A stretch of 54,528 nt of DNA, taken from positions 1-54,528 of the forward strand of contig LPNZ01008612.1 in NCBI GenBank assembly GCA_001655205.1, in the 5' to 3' direction. Positions 12,601-22,416 of this stretch are shown one piece after another. The notes under the pieces are model-generated. The model saw nothing but the letters and a program-made list of their open reading frames with translations. It was not told the origin of the DNA and did no database searches. Position 1 is the first letter of the stretch; every line of letters begins with the position of its first letter. A program made the position numbers and the translations under genes. Source of the stretch: Lenisia limosa (taxonomy: Eukaryota; Breviatea).

Positions 12601-12711
12601 ACCCCCCCCCCCAAACCTAACACCCGCATCCATGTCATCTTCAACTTTTGGAGCCTCTGGTAGTTTCTTGGGTCTCTTAGATGGAGGAGGCGGGGGTCCC
12701 CAGGAGCTCAT
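6628..12711 (-). CDS. mRNA capping enzyme: degenerate triphosphatase domain plus guanylyltransferase
   Basis: The start is MSSWGPPPPPSKRPKKLPEA. The N-terminal domain (12530-10930) follows the metazoan/plant capping-enzyme triphosphatase: IWEDVPRRSTLIADTF, NLKAIIDLV, KVQYIRLAVPREGVPP, then IAVLTMHGVNTAGFMI and ARKPGIHSQEHLDALAKKF. The phosphatase signature should be HCxxGxNRTG; here the Cys is Thr (11352-11354) and the Arg is Thr (11334-11336). A Pro-rich linker (about 10650-10520) follows. The guanylyltransferase motifs are present in order: I (TWKADGCRYM, lysine codon 9798-9800), III (QLDGELTMDI, then VVPRFLIFDAV), IV (HEHDGLVFTE), V (MLKWKPAHL) and VI-like (VECKYDMQNRCWTPIRIRH, then DKQHPNAKST). 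It would transfer GMP to the 5' diphosphate end of nascent RNA in the nucleus. A C-terminal extension (KLKKPERK to the stop at 6628) is unassigned. Gaps at 6879-6888 and 7077-7200 may hide bases of this gene. Confidence 0.93.
8491..8590. repeat. Dispersed intronic repeat, copy 1
   Basis: Starts gcaatgagaa and continues gtccacaccatca, agagatattggattatagta, tattaattcacccaatc, tttgccttacaac. It lies in a capping-enzyme intron between the exons for ARIHIAKQGLYDLNK and ETVRVRLKEFW. A second copy with the same blocks in the same order is at 47441-47551. No terminal inverted repeat or coding capacity was seen. Confidence 0.8.
11140..11262. repeat. AT-rich self-complementary tract in an intron
   Basis: About 120 bases built from permutations of TATCATATGATATA, able to fold into several nested hairpins. 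Shorter stretches of the same type recur in introns and spacers, for example near 8430, 16790, 22745, 29645, 39310 and 48220. It is probably non-coding low-complexity sequence. Confidence 0.6.
11770..11797. repeat. Short dispersed repeat with inverted partner near 8592-8620
   Basis: The block CAGAAAGCTGTGTACACAG occurs here on the plus strand and as its reverse complement at about 8593-8611, next to dispersed-repeat copy 1. The flanking GCTGGG is also shared. Both sites are inside capping-enzyme introns. Confidence 0.6.
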
Positions 12712-12982
12712 TGTCGCCTGCCTGTGAGGACAATGGGATTGTTGGGTGGAGAAGCCGTTTTCTCAGGAAATTCCCACGATACAAGAAGTAAGTAAAGATT
12801 TTGTATTGTTTAATCAATAAGAAGGAGAATAAGCACCAAAAATAAAAATATGGAGAGCGTTTTGCCATTGCCAGTAATAAGTGATTACTTTGATTATTAT
12901 TCTAACATAAAAATGTTAGAAGATCAGCTTTTTTTTTGAAATTTCGGCAGTGAAACGGTCTTTTAAAATCAGATAGGACACT

Positions 12983-14327
12983 ATGACTGAACTTAAGGAA
13001 GTTAAGGAAGTTCATTCCGACACTGTGTACGTCAATGTACCTGAGGCTACAACTGCTAAGCCTATTGAGTACTTCCGTCCTATTGCCAACCCTGGACCTC
13101 TTGGACTCATGGGTTTGTTATTTTCACATTCTTTGTTGTCTAACTTTGCATATTCTTCTCTTCACAATGATCAGGTTTCGGAGTAAGTGGGAAACGTAAG
13201 AACTTTTTGTAAAATAGCCGTTAATCTGTTTCTGACTTTTCACTTAAGTCGACCCTAATCCCTTCTTACGTTGTTTTAGATGACTACCATCATCCTTCAA
13301 CTCCACAACGCTGGCTTTTTCAACATTGGCCCCATGCTTCTTGGTAGGCCGACTTGATCCCTTCAGTCACCACCTCTCCCCCTCTTTGTTGTCTTATACC
13401 TGCTAGGAATGGGTATCTTCTACGGTGGTCTCATGCAGATTGTTGCCGGACTCATGGCTTTCATGCGTAACGATACCTTCGGCGCCACTGCCTTCCTTTC
13501 CTATGGTGCTTTCTGGGAGGTTCGCTGATGACTGTTCACTGATACCGTTGCGTGGTTGTGTTCATGTTTTCTGACCATTTCAGAGTTGGGTCGCTATGGT
13601 GATCCTCCCCAAGATGTACCCCGCCACCATTCCCGCCGCTCAGGCCGCCTTTGTTGGGTGGTACCTCTTCCTCTGGGGACTTTTCACGTGAGTATATCGA
13701 GGAATTCTTTCAAATGCGGATGATTTTTTCAATACTTTCTTCATTCCTTTCCAACTCTTGCAGCTTCTTCATGTTCATCGGCACTCTTTCTCCCGGCCAC
13801 AACCTTAACGTCAAGTTCGTGTTCTTCTCCCTCTGGATCCTCTTCTGGCTCCTTGCCGTTGCCCATTTCATTGAAGATGAGGACCAAAAGGTGAGCGTTG
13901 TTTTGTTCATTATGGCCGTTCTACTGGCTAATAACAGGGCTTCCACATTATTGTTGGCAGTTTTGACACCACCATCACATTGTAGGATACTTCCACTAAG
14001 ATCGCTGCCTGGTGGGGATTCCTCTGCGGTGGCTCCGGTTTGAGGGTTTTGACTTCTTCGTTAATGCTTATATTATATCTACCAAATTTGTAAAGATTGA
14101 TAAGTCTTCTTGTTCCTGTGATCAATACCTTATCCCAGTTTTCATCATTTCAAGTGTGTTTTTTTTCAAAAGAATATCATATTAACATTTCTTANNNNNN
14201 NNNNNNNNNNNNNNNNNNNNNNNNNNNNNNNNNNNNNNNNNNNNNNNNNNNNNNNNNNNNNNNNNNNNNNNNNNNNNNNNNNNNNNNGAAGCCCATCCTC
14301 CCCATCGGTGCTCCCAAACGCTCCTAA
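12983..14327 (+). CDS. Acetate/succinate transporter, GPR1/FUN34/SatP (AceTr) family
   Basis: The N-terminus (MTELKEVKEVHSDTVYV) is hydrophilic and cytosolic. The family signature NPGPLGL (NPAPLGL type) follows, then an alternation of hydrophobic helices: TTIILQLHNAGFFNIGPMLL, MGIFYGGLMQIVAGLMAFM, SWVAMVILPKMYP, AAFVGWYLFLWGLFTFFMF and FVFFSLWILFWLLAVAHFI. Five or six membrane segments match the family. The exons are 12983-13112, an 8-base microexon 13175-13182, 13280-13343, 13407-13519, 13584-13687, 13764-13890, about 13985-14037, and the terminal PILPIGAPKRS ending at the TAA in 14325-14327. The final transmembrane helix must lie in the gap 14195-14287. Family members move acetate or related monocarboxylates, usually with protons, across the plasma membrane. 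It is transcribed divergently from the capping enzyme, with starts 272 bases apart. Confidence 0.93.
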
Positions 14328-14736
14328 TTGTATCGTTTTTTGATGTCCAGCATTGTAGTGTATCACCAGGTTATATTTTGAATTGGGTCTTGGAGGGGCT
14401 TAGATTGGATGTCCGGGCTGGAGGGGGCTTATGGGTGTAGTCTTTAAGTTTAATTCTTGCAACAAATGTGGAGGCATTAGCCTCACCTGGCAACCTGGTA
14501 AAATACGCGACAGGTCTTTACGCACAACCTCACCCACAGCCGAGTCACTCCGAGCCCCTCTTCATCCCTTCATCAGCCCCTGATTTGATGATTATACATT
14601 TTTACGAATTTTACAAGTGTGTTTTTGACCTTTTGACCTGTTTGTTTGATATATTCGGCAGCAATCGTGCAATCGTATCAAGTTTCATTTAGTAGTGGTA
14701 GACTGGTGGACTGAAGGTTTTCATTGAGGGTTTAAG
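14328..14736 (+). other. Intergenic spacer between transporter and ankyrin/armadillo gene
   Basis: About 400 bases on the co-directional spacer. No ORF with recognisable motif and no clear TATA box was seen. Confidence 0.5.
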
Positions 14737-17700
14737 ATGGACTTTGAGACACAAGTGCACACGGCCCTCCAAAATGGGATGGAAGGAAGGGAGTTTCTCA
14801 GGAACATTGGAGAATTTCCTGTCAATAACATACTTCCTAATTCAAGAGTGAGGAGGGGGAGGGGTTGTGGCTTGTTAATAAGTTGCCTTAATTTTATATT
14901 ATCTATCCTAAGAATTATATCTTATTGACATGATATACATAATCTGTACTCTTTCTCTATCCTACTCATGAGGCAATATTCCATCATCAATTTTTACTTT
15001 TTTTTTTTGATCATATTCAAGCAAGATATACCCTTTACAATCATATGTGCGAATTATGAACCAATATCCACTGTGATATGACCGACGTTCGAGCCAAAAT
15101 GGTGAACGAATATTATTTTTCAGTCAATTGAATATGTGGTATCATATCACAACGTGCAAAATGATTAGTCACACCCGTGAAAATGATATGACTGACCATA
15201 ATTGAGTATTGTGGTGTTCTCTTATTGTCACAGAAAACACTTCTCCATTTGGCTGTGGCTGCCCAGAATGTGAGCTGCGTAGAGGCTCTTATTAGTGCTG
15301 TGGCTGACCTCAATTCAGTTGATTCAGAGGTTTGCAATGGGTAATATATTCACATTTGATCTGACAATGCATCATCTTATTCACCAGGGCAATACCCCCA
15401 TCTTTATCGCTGCTGAAGTAGGTAAGCATGCATGGTAGTATTTTGTCGCCGTATGCACTCACTATTAGTTAACCTTCATTCAATCCAGGAAACCTGAGTA
15501 TTCTCCGCATATTGCTGATGAGTGGAGCCTCGTTTTCTGAAAAAAATAGAGATGTGCGTGGGTTGTGGTGTTCTTTTTTCTTGCAACCAACGGTGTCCCG
15601 CCATAGAATTATTTTTATTTTTATTTTTTTCATGATAAAATTTTCCAGGGCGACACAGCCCTTCACTTGGCTGCACGAAATGGACACAGTCATATAGTCA
15701 AAGCCCTCACTGACTCATTTGCAAGCACATCTGTCACCAACAATTTGGTAAGTCTATTTTTAATTTTTAAGTTAACTTAGAAGTGTTCTGCTGTTCTCAA
15801 TCTTTAGGGTAAAACTCCTATTGATTTGGCCCAAAGACTAGACATGATGACGATCATGGAACCTGAATCTCAACAATTAGTGATGGGGCTTCATCGTTCT
15901 CTTCATCATTCAATACTCTGTCTTTCTTCATTGTTAGCTGAGGTCTTACACCGTGATAATTCCTTCCAGTTACATGACCCATCTCGGACGAATGACCAGG
16001 CCGAAGCAATGGAGGATGAGGCGGACTCCCAGCCGCTTCAAGGGGGTAACAATTGGACTGAGGGCGGCTTCAACCCTCAAGTCAACAATGAGACGACAGA
16101 GTTCGCTGCTTTTTGTATACCTTTGCCCGCTTCAGCTTGTTGACCTGTTTCACCTCATAGTCTGGTCAAATTGAGAGCGCGAGAGGTAATGTCTTCACCA
16201 GTTTTCCCAAACATCAGACTATTAAGACAGTCAATCTCAGGTTAGAAGGGTCAACTTATTGAATGCAACGTTTACGTCATTTCAGGTTCATTAGTGTGTT
16301 TTTTGACACTCAGAACAAGTTTAACAAGCATTTTAGTTGTAAATGCGGACTTGGGTACAATTATCGAAACAGGAGTGTTGCCCCTGATTGTGCAGCTTGC
16401 CTTGGGATCTGAAGATGTAAGTACATGTACATGTAGTAATATATACTAAATGATAACAATCATTTTTATTTTCGAATCACCTTTACTTTTAGATTGAGAT
16501 GTTATATGAGTGTCTTTGGATTATTTGCAATGTCTACTCTGGAAGCAGTAGCAACTGTCAATATGTAAGCTCGTTTCAGCTGTCCCATTTTGCTCTTGTT
16601 TTTATTATCTAGATGAATGAAAAGGGAGGCTTGACAGCGTTTGCTCAACGTGAGAGGAGAATTATCGTCATTCAACTTTGTTATTCGTAAATGTAAAACA
16701 TATGATATACTTTCATCCAATATCTCTTTTAAGCGTGATGGTGTGGACGACCGGCCTTGTTTTTTATTTCTCATTGCTATATATATACTATAATATGATA
16801 TATGTCATGTTCGAGTAGCTAGCTATATGATATGCCAAGTGGTATTTGCTGACTGAATCCCTCACAGATCTCACGCATCCATTGGAAAAAATATCAGCTA
16901 TCTGCACTTGGGGGCTATCCAATATCGCAGGCGATTGTGCTGAAATGCGCAATCTTGTTGTTCAAACCCCCAACCTTCTCGGAAACTTTATCCATTTGAT
17001 CAAACAGGCTGGGTAAGTGGCCATATTTCATCAATAAGTGTTATTCTGTCATAGCATTTTCTCAGAGTCATACATCAAAACAAGTCTAGTCGTCATACTT
17101 AAATGTCAGAAAAGTTACTTAATTAGGAAGCTTCCGAAACGGGAAACTTTCCTAGTGATGTAACTTATTATAACGGTTAAGTTATCTTTTACCGTAACTT
17201 GTACGTCATAACAACATCAATAAGTATTATTCTGTCATAGCATTTTCTCATGATAGAATAATTATATAATGGTTGTGATGTTAATGAATTTAGGCCTAGT
17301 TCAGAACGTGAAACTCTTGAGAACATTGGGTTCTTAGCCAGCAACATAGCCCGGACGAAGCCTTACATTGAACTTCCGCTGGTTGGCTGCTATGGGATAA
17401 TATCTTCGCTAAGTTACTGTAAATTGTTGAAATGCGGGTTAGTTCATAGTTCACAATAGTTTAAAAATATTGAAGGAATCATACATACTACATATACATG
17501 TACATATCTTCTATATTATGTTATTTGATTACGAATTAGGCCTTCCAAGCAGCAATGGTTGCCCTTTTCAGTCGCATCGGACACGTAGCCAATGACACCG
17601 TAGTTGATTGCATTTGGTTCTTTGCCTTCACCTGGTGGGCACAATAATTTCTTATTATCAATACTGTTGTATTTGGAAACAATATTTGTGGAGTACATAT

Positions 17701-18942
17701 AAGCTACAGTACAAAGATTGAGAAATAATTCTAAAAAATCACATTTCTTGGATAGTGGTAACAATCTAGTGATAATACTCCGGATATTTTACTGAAAGCC
17801 GGGGTTGCGGGAGTGATGCCAATGATCTTTGATGGAGTCAAAAAGCCTGAGATGGTGAGCGTGCTTTTGTCTGCCATATTTATGGCGCGTACTTGATCCA
17901 CACAATACGCGATAAATCTCAGCGATAGTTTTCATATTTTTCAATATATTCTGACTACATGGAAGTCCTATTCACACTCTCACCGGGAGTCCTATTCACA
18001 CTATCACCGGAGGCGTGTAGTATATTTTTACTTTAGTATAGTATGATATATCGATATCTGACCGGATTGTGTTCCGCATTTTGTCCAGTGATCCGCATTT
18101 TGTCCAGTGATCCGCATTTTTCTGTCCAGTGCTCCGCATTTTGTCCAGTAATCTGCATTTTGTCCAGTGATCTGCATTTTAACCCATATACTACAGATGA
18201 ATACCCCTAGCTCTCACATTTATTTAGCATCATCTTCGTCTTCTGGGGGCACTTTCCACTGAAAGTGAAGAAGCATGCGCACTCATGCTTCCGTATTTGC
18301 CACTAGTTATCAAAGCGCTTCAGAACCCAAAGTGGGAGGAATAATGGCTACTAGTATTCAATTGGAGTTGTCCTTTTTGATGGCAGTTATTAGGTTCTAA
18401 CTAGCAGGCTGCGAAAAGAGGCGTTATGGACCATCTCGAACGTTGTTCATGACTCTGATGCAGCCGCTATGGTGGGGAGTTGTGTCTCTTCGGATATCGT
18501 GGTCTACTAGCCTTCCCTTAACGATTTTGATTACAATAACAAGTTTTTCCTATGATGTGTGCACTATGATCGGGCAGTTGTAAGTTCATGAAAAGAGTCA
18601 ATGCTCAGACCATGACTGATATAGGAAGTTGTCAAGGTGGGATTCTTCCATTCCATGGAATCAGCCGAGGTGAGTACGCTTTCGAGAGATGAAACTTCTG
18701 AGCTTGGGTGGATCTTGACCAATGCAATGGAAAAGCCCTACCTGGTGGGTGTTGGAGTTATTATGATATATTACACGAGATCTCTACGTCATGGACTAGC
18801 TGTTTATGGACTAGGTGTTTCGTTGTTCACTTTTCAGATTCAATACATCAAAGAAAGTCGGCACTTTGATGAATACCGATATATGTCTCATCAATACGAA
18901 CACCTGGGCACTAATTGGGCTTCTTACATCGGGGAGCAGTAA
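14737..18942 (+). CDS. Ankyrin-repeat plus armadillo-repeat protein
   Basis: It starts MDFETQVHTALQNGMEGREF. Ankyrin repeats follow at 15234-15830: KTLLHLAVAAQNVSCVEALI, GNTPIFIAAEVGNLSILRIL, GDTALHLAARNGHSHIVKAL and GKTPIDLAQRLDM. A poorly resolved basic stretch spans about 15930-16170. Armadillo repeats then run from 16290 to the end: IIETGVLPLIVQLALGSED, YECLWIICNVYSG, ISAICTWGLSNIAGDCAEM, NIGFLASNIARTKPYIEL, AALFSRIGHVANDTV-like sequence, LLKAGVAGVMPMIFDGV, ACALMLPYLPLVIKAL and EALWTISNVVHDSDAAAM. The W-x-x-SN[IV] helices resemble importin-alpha and armadillo scaffolds, so a protein-binding role is inferred. The last exon ends LGTNWASYIGEQ. The joining of the ankyrin and armadillo halves in one transcript rests on uninterrupted orientation and the absence of a good stop/start between them. 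Confidence 0.72.
17961..18011. repeat. Two-copy 25-bp direct repeat
   Basis: The unit AGTCCTATTCACACTCTCACC is followed directly by a near-identical copy with ACTATCACC, inside an intron of the ankyrin/armadillo gene and close to the 19-bp array. Confidence 0.75.
18073..18181. repeat. 19-bp tandem repeat array in an intron
   Basis: About five and a half units of CCGCATTTTGTCCAGTGAT, with one unit lengthened by a few bases (TTTCTGTCC). It lies within an intron of the ankyrin/armadillo gene. Period and TTTTGTCC core match the array at the left edge of the window. Confidence 0.9.
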
Positions 18943-19074
18943 CCAACCTCCACGTCTCTCCATTTTTGTTATTTTTGTTTCTGATGTTATTTATTCTTAT
19001 TATTTCGCTCAACACCAGGTGAATTAAATTACCTTAAAATACAATAGACTTAGACGACCATCACCCATGACATT

Positions 19075-20145
19075 TTAGAACTTCACAATCTTCTTGGTGG
19101 GTTTTTTTACACCTAAATAAATTATGAAAATACGTATATTTCCATGTAGTATTTATACATATATACACTGGAAATATTTGATGGGTAGAAGGGAGGGGTA
19201 TGAGAGTTTGCCAGAAGGAAGTTCATTTCAGACACTCAAAAAAGAATAAAAAGAATAGACTCATACCGGTCTTGGCGGGGGCCTTTTTAGACTTGGCTGT
19301 TCCGGCTGCAGCAACAAGCTTATGCTTCTTGGCACTGCGGAGTGAACAGAGTGACAGCGAGTGTGATATTTAATTATCGATAGAGTACTATATCGTATGA
19401 TAGTATTACTGCATTTTAAACCGGGACAACATTGGTTTATTCGAAATCGCACTCAACAACTGCCTTACTTTTGTATCACACCAGAATGAGATTACTAAAA
19501 AAAGGGAATACTGATTGACTTGACATACCCTGGGCCCTTCTTGATGTTTTTCATGGGACGACCAGTCTGAGCCTCAGGCTCAACTTCCACTTCGATGTCT
19601 TTTTCGTCCTGTGAGGTGGAGTAAAACTGGAAAATTTCTGAAACAAATCAACTCTGTTGGCAGGGTTGATAACAACAAGAACAAGCAAAGCCCAGGCCAG
19701 TCGCTTGAGGATTAACCGCATCCCATCACTCCAGGGGAGTAAACTTGGACAATTTATGAAACAAAAAAGCATAAAGGAAGCGGCACTTTAAAAAACAAAC
19801 CGGCCGTCGCGTCAGAATTCTCAGTTCAATATAGTTCGAAAAAACAGNNNNNNNNNNNNNNNNNNNNNNNNNNNNNNNNNNNNNNNNNNNNNNNNNNNNN
19901 NNNNNNNNNNNNNNNNNNNNNNNNNNNNNNNNGTCGTCATCATCACCACCAGCTCTGATCGGCTCTATACAAGGTCAATCTTTGAATCAGTGTCACAAAT
20001 AAAGAAAGTTGCTATTTTTGTACTCGAAGTTGAAAAATTGAGTGCGATTTGATCTTAAACTATTGGTAAAGAAAACCACAAAGTATTGTGCTCAGCCCAT
20101 GGGACGACGTCTTCTGATCAGAGGAAGATCCGAAGGAGTTGCCAT
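19075..20145 (-). CDS. Small acidic-then-basic protein, unrecognised (interrupted by gap)
   Basis: Exons joined by eye give MATPSDLPLIRRQPIRAGG followed by an Asp run, then the gap 19848-19932, then DEKDIEVEVEPEAQ, TGRPMKNIKKGPGAKKHKL, VAAAGTAKSKKAPAKTG and VKKPTKKIVKF before TAA at 19075-19077. All observed splice phases are compatible. The protein has an acidic middle and a Lys/Ala/Pro-rich tail, typical of nuclear or nucleolar nucleic-acid-associated proteins, but I recognise no family. The gene runs convergently towards the ankyrin/armadillo gene, with only about 130 bases between the two stops. The gap may remove an exon. Confidence 0.5.
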
Positions 20146-20176
20146 TTCGATAGTTTACAGATGGTAATTAATATAT

Positions 20177-20208
20177 AGCAATGCGAAATAAAAAAATAAG
20201 GATGTATC
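20177..20208. repeat. Dispersed repeat, truncated copy 3
   Basis: Sequence agcaatgcgaaataaaaaaa followed by ggatgtatc matches the left end of the copy at 47441. The rest falls in the gap 20209-20356. Confidence 0.45.
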
Positions 20209-20356
20209 NNNNNNNNNNNNNNNNNNNNNNNNNNNNNNNNNNNNNNNNNNNNNNNNNNNNNNNNNNNNNNNNNNNNNNNNNNNNNNNNNNNNNNNNNNNN
20301 NNNNNNNNNNNNNNNNNNNNNNNNNNNNNNNNNNNNNNNNNNNNNNNNNNNNNNNN

Positions 20357-20469
20357 CCTTGAGGGGCAGCAGGGGCATCCTTGTTAGCCTCATCTTCAGC
20401 CTCGATAGCAGGGGCTTCTTTCTTCTTCTTGCCTGAAGGGTGGTGAGTTGAAATAACGGGTACAGACAT
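20357..20469 (-). CDS. Lys/Ala/Glu-rich ORF, 3' end lost in gap
   Basis: An ATG at 20469 opens MSVPVISTHHPSGKKKK, continuing EAPAIEAEDEANKDAPAAPQ into the gap 20209-20356. After the gap no matching exon is visible before the next gene's ATG at 20145, so the stop must be in the gap. A short intron (gttatttc...cttcag) could remove the VISTHHPS segment. Composition resembles charged nuclear proteins. It might instead be an upstream exon of the 19.1-20.1 kb gene. Confidence 0.35.
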
Positions 20470-20590
20470 TATTGAGTGTACTGGATCCAAAAAAACCTGC
20501 TTTGATGTGGACCCCCCCCCCCTCAAGTTGTTCACTGCAACACAAATGTCATAGGAAATGCAGTTATGGGGATGCTAAGATGTCCAACTC

Positions 20591-22159
20591 TTAAGCCCAA
20601 TCCCTCAAACCCTTTTCCGGACAGTCCTTGGCAAAGTGGAACTTAGACTCACAAATTCTACAGATATTGGATTCTTGGCTAATATGAGGGAATTACCAGT
20701 CTCACAATGACTGAGAAAAGGTCTGGTCCTTTCAGGGCCTAGAATGAAAGACCAGACCTTATCTTGGTAATTTTATACAAGACAAAGTTCCTCTTCTATA
20801 TGCAAGATCTTGTAACCAATATGGACGACATAGCGCAAAATAAGGTGAGTAGGGATGACAATAAAGAAAACACATTGATATCTAGAAGTAGCAGGAGATA
20901 AGAAGAGGAAGTAGCAGCAGTACACACCTGCAAGACCCGCCGTCAGGGTAGATGCCGTTAGTGTTCTTGGGGCACTTGCTCTGAAGATGACCAGAGTTGC
21001 CGCAGATGAAACAGCGAACAAAGGTCAGACCGTTGCCTGCATAGGTCAGTAGATACGCACCAAGTAATATAATGTTACAAGACATATTGGACCAAATATA
21101 AACATCGCTACTCACCAGTCTTTTCAGACATGAGAAATAATAAATTTGAATGATATTGTAGACTAACGAAAACAAACCACACTCCAGCCAACCCTTTTTG
21201 GGGGACTTGCACTTGCCGAGAGTATGGCCCGTTTCACCACAGTTGAAGCAATAAGTCTCTTCCTAGACTGTCAGGCAAACAACGAACCATGGGGTTTCCG
21301 ATACATTGCAAAATGAGAAACTGGGCTATTGTTCCCTCCCTCCTGTATTACAACTTTCCATGGTGTGAGTTGAGAGAGCACCTGGAATAAGCGGTAGCTT
21401 GGGTATCAATAATCACGAACACTCCCCACATACACGAGCAACCTTCTCCTTCATTTTGGGGCACATGTGGACGGGGTGACCAGTCTCACGACACAGGAAG
21501 CAAGTCTGAGAGGTTATGGCTACTGACCTTCAATAGAAAGAGCAATGTCACGATTGGTAAGAATGGAATCAAGGCAATAAGCCAAACTCCATACTCACAG
21601 TGTCCTTGAACTTTTCGGGGCACTTAGATCTGTTTCATGAGACATAGAAAAAGTATAAATATGTTATTCCAATAGTGTAATGAAAAGAATCAAGAATAAA
21701 AAGAGAGAATCATCGCCCACTTTGAATGTCCATGGCGTTTGCAGAGGAAGCAACGTCCTGGGAGGGTTAATCCCGTTCTCAATAACACATTTATGAATAA
21801 TAGAAGATAAATCACGGAGAGAAAGACTTCTGCATACCCTTAATCTTGGTTTCACTGGTGACCACTTCGTCCTTCTTCACCTTCTGGCTCTGCCTACGCT
21901 TCTCTGTACTATCTCCGGTTGTCTTAACATCTTTAATGGCAGCAAGAGCGGCTTCTTCCTCTTTCTTGTCACCCAGCTCTGCAAGCTTCTTGGCAAGTCT
22001 CTCGTTCTTTCCCATCTTCTTCTTTCTCCTGCCACTCTCAAGCTTCTTCTTGCTGACGGGAGCACCCTTATTGGCTTGCTTCTGAAGAAGTCTTTCCTTC
22101 TTCTCATCAGCCCTCTTGGCTTTATGCTCGGAGAGCAAGTTATCGAGATCTTTACCCAT
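20591..22159 (-). CDS. Zinc-knuckle (CCHC) protein, ZCCHC9-like
   Basis: The N-terminal exon (22159-21841) encodes MGKDLDNLLSEHKAKRADEK and a strongly basic stretch (KKKLESGRRKKKMGKNERLA), a likely nucleolar targeting and RNA-binding region. Five CxxCxxxGHxxxxC-type knuckles follow, one per exon: CFLCKRHGHSKSKC, CFLCRETGHPVHMC, CFNCGETGHTLGKC, CFICGNSGHLQSKC with NTNGIYPDGGSCR, and CESKFHFAKDC before the stop (GLRDWA). The N-x-x-G[IL]Y-x-DGG-x-C stretch between knuckles 4 and 5 is characteristic of human ZCCHC9 and its homologues. In the fifth unit, ICESKFHFAKDC keeps a His and the last Cys, with its first Cys supplied by the preceding GGSCR. The family is associated with nucleolar RNA; a ribosome-biogenesis role is inferred. 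It is divergent from the aminotransferase, with starts 258 bases apart. Confidence 0.88.
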
Positions 22160-22416
22160 GATGAACTGATTGAATCAAGGTTACTTAGAGATGAATAACG
22201 CTACTCTAGTATATTCTAGATGACACTGGTTGTGAAACACGTTGAGGTAATCAAACGGTCAAAAGCAAAATAATTCATCAAAATTTTTTTAAATTTTGTC
22301 TGCGGTCGCGGAGAATGTAAATATATCATATCAATCATGAATTACCCCCCGCTTTTGGTAAATATGCGGTTACTTTTATTTCTGTAAAATTTTCCCTAAC
22401 AAGAATCTAAAAAGAA

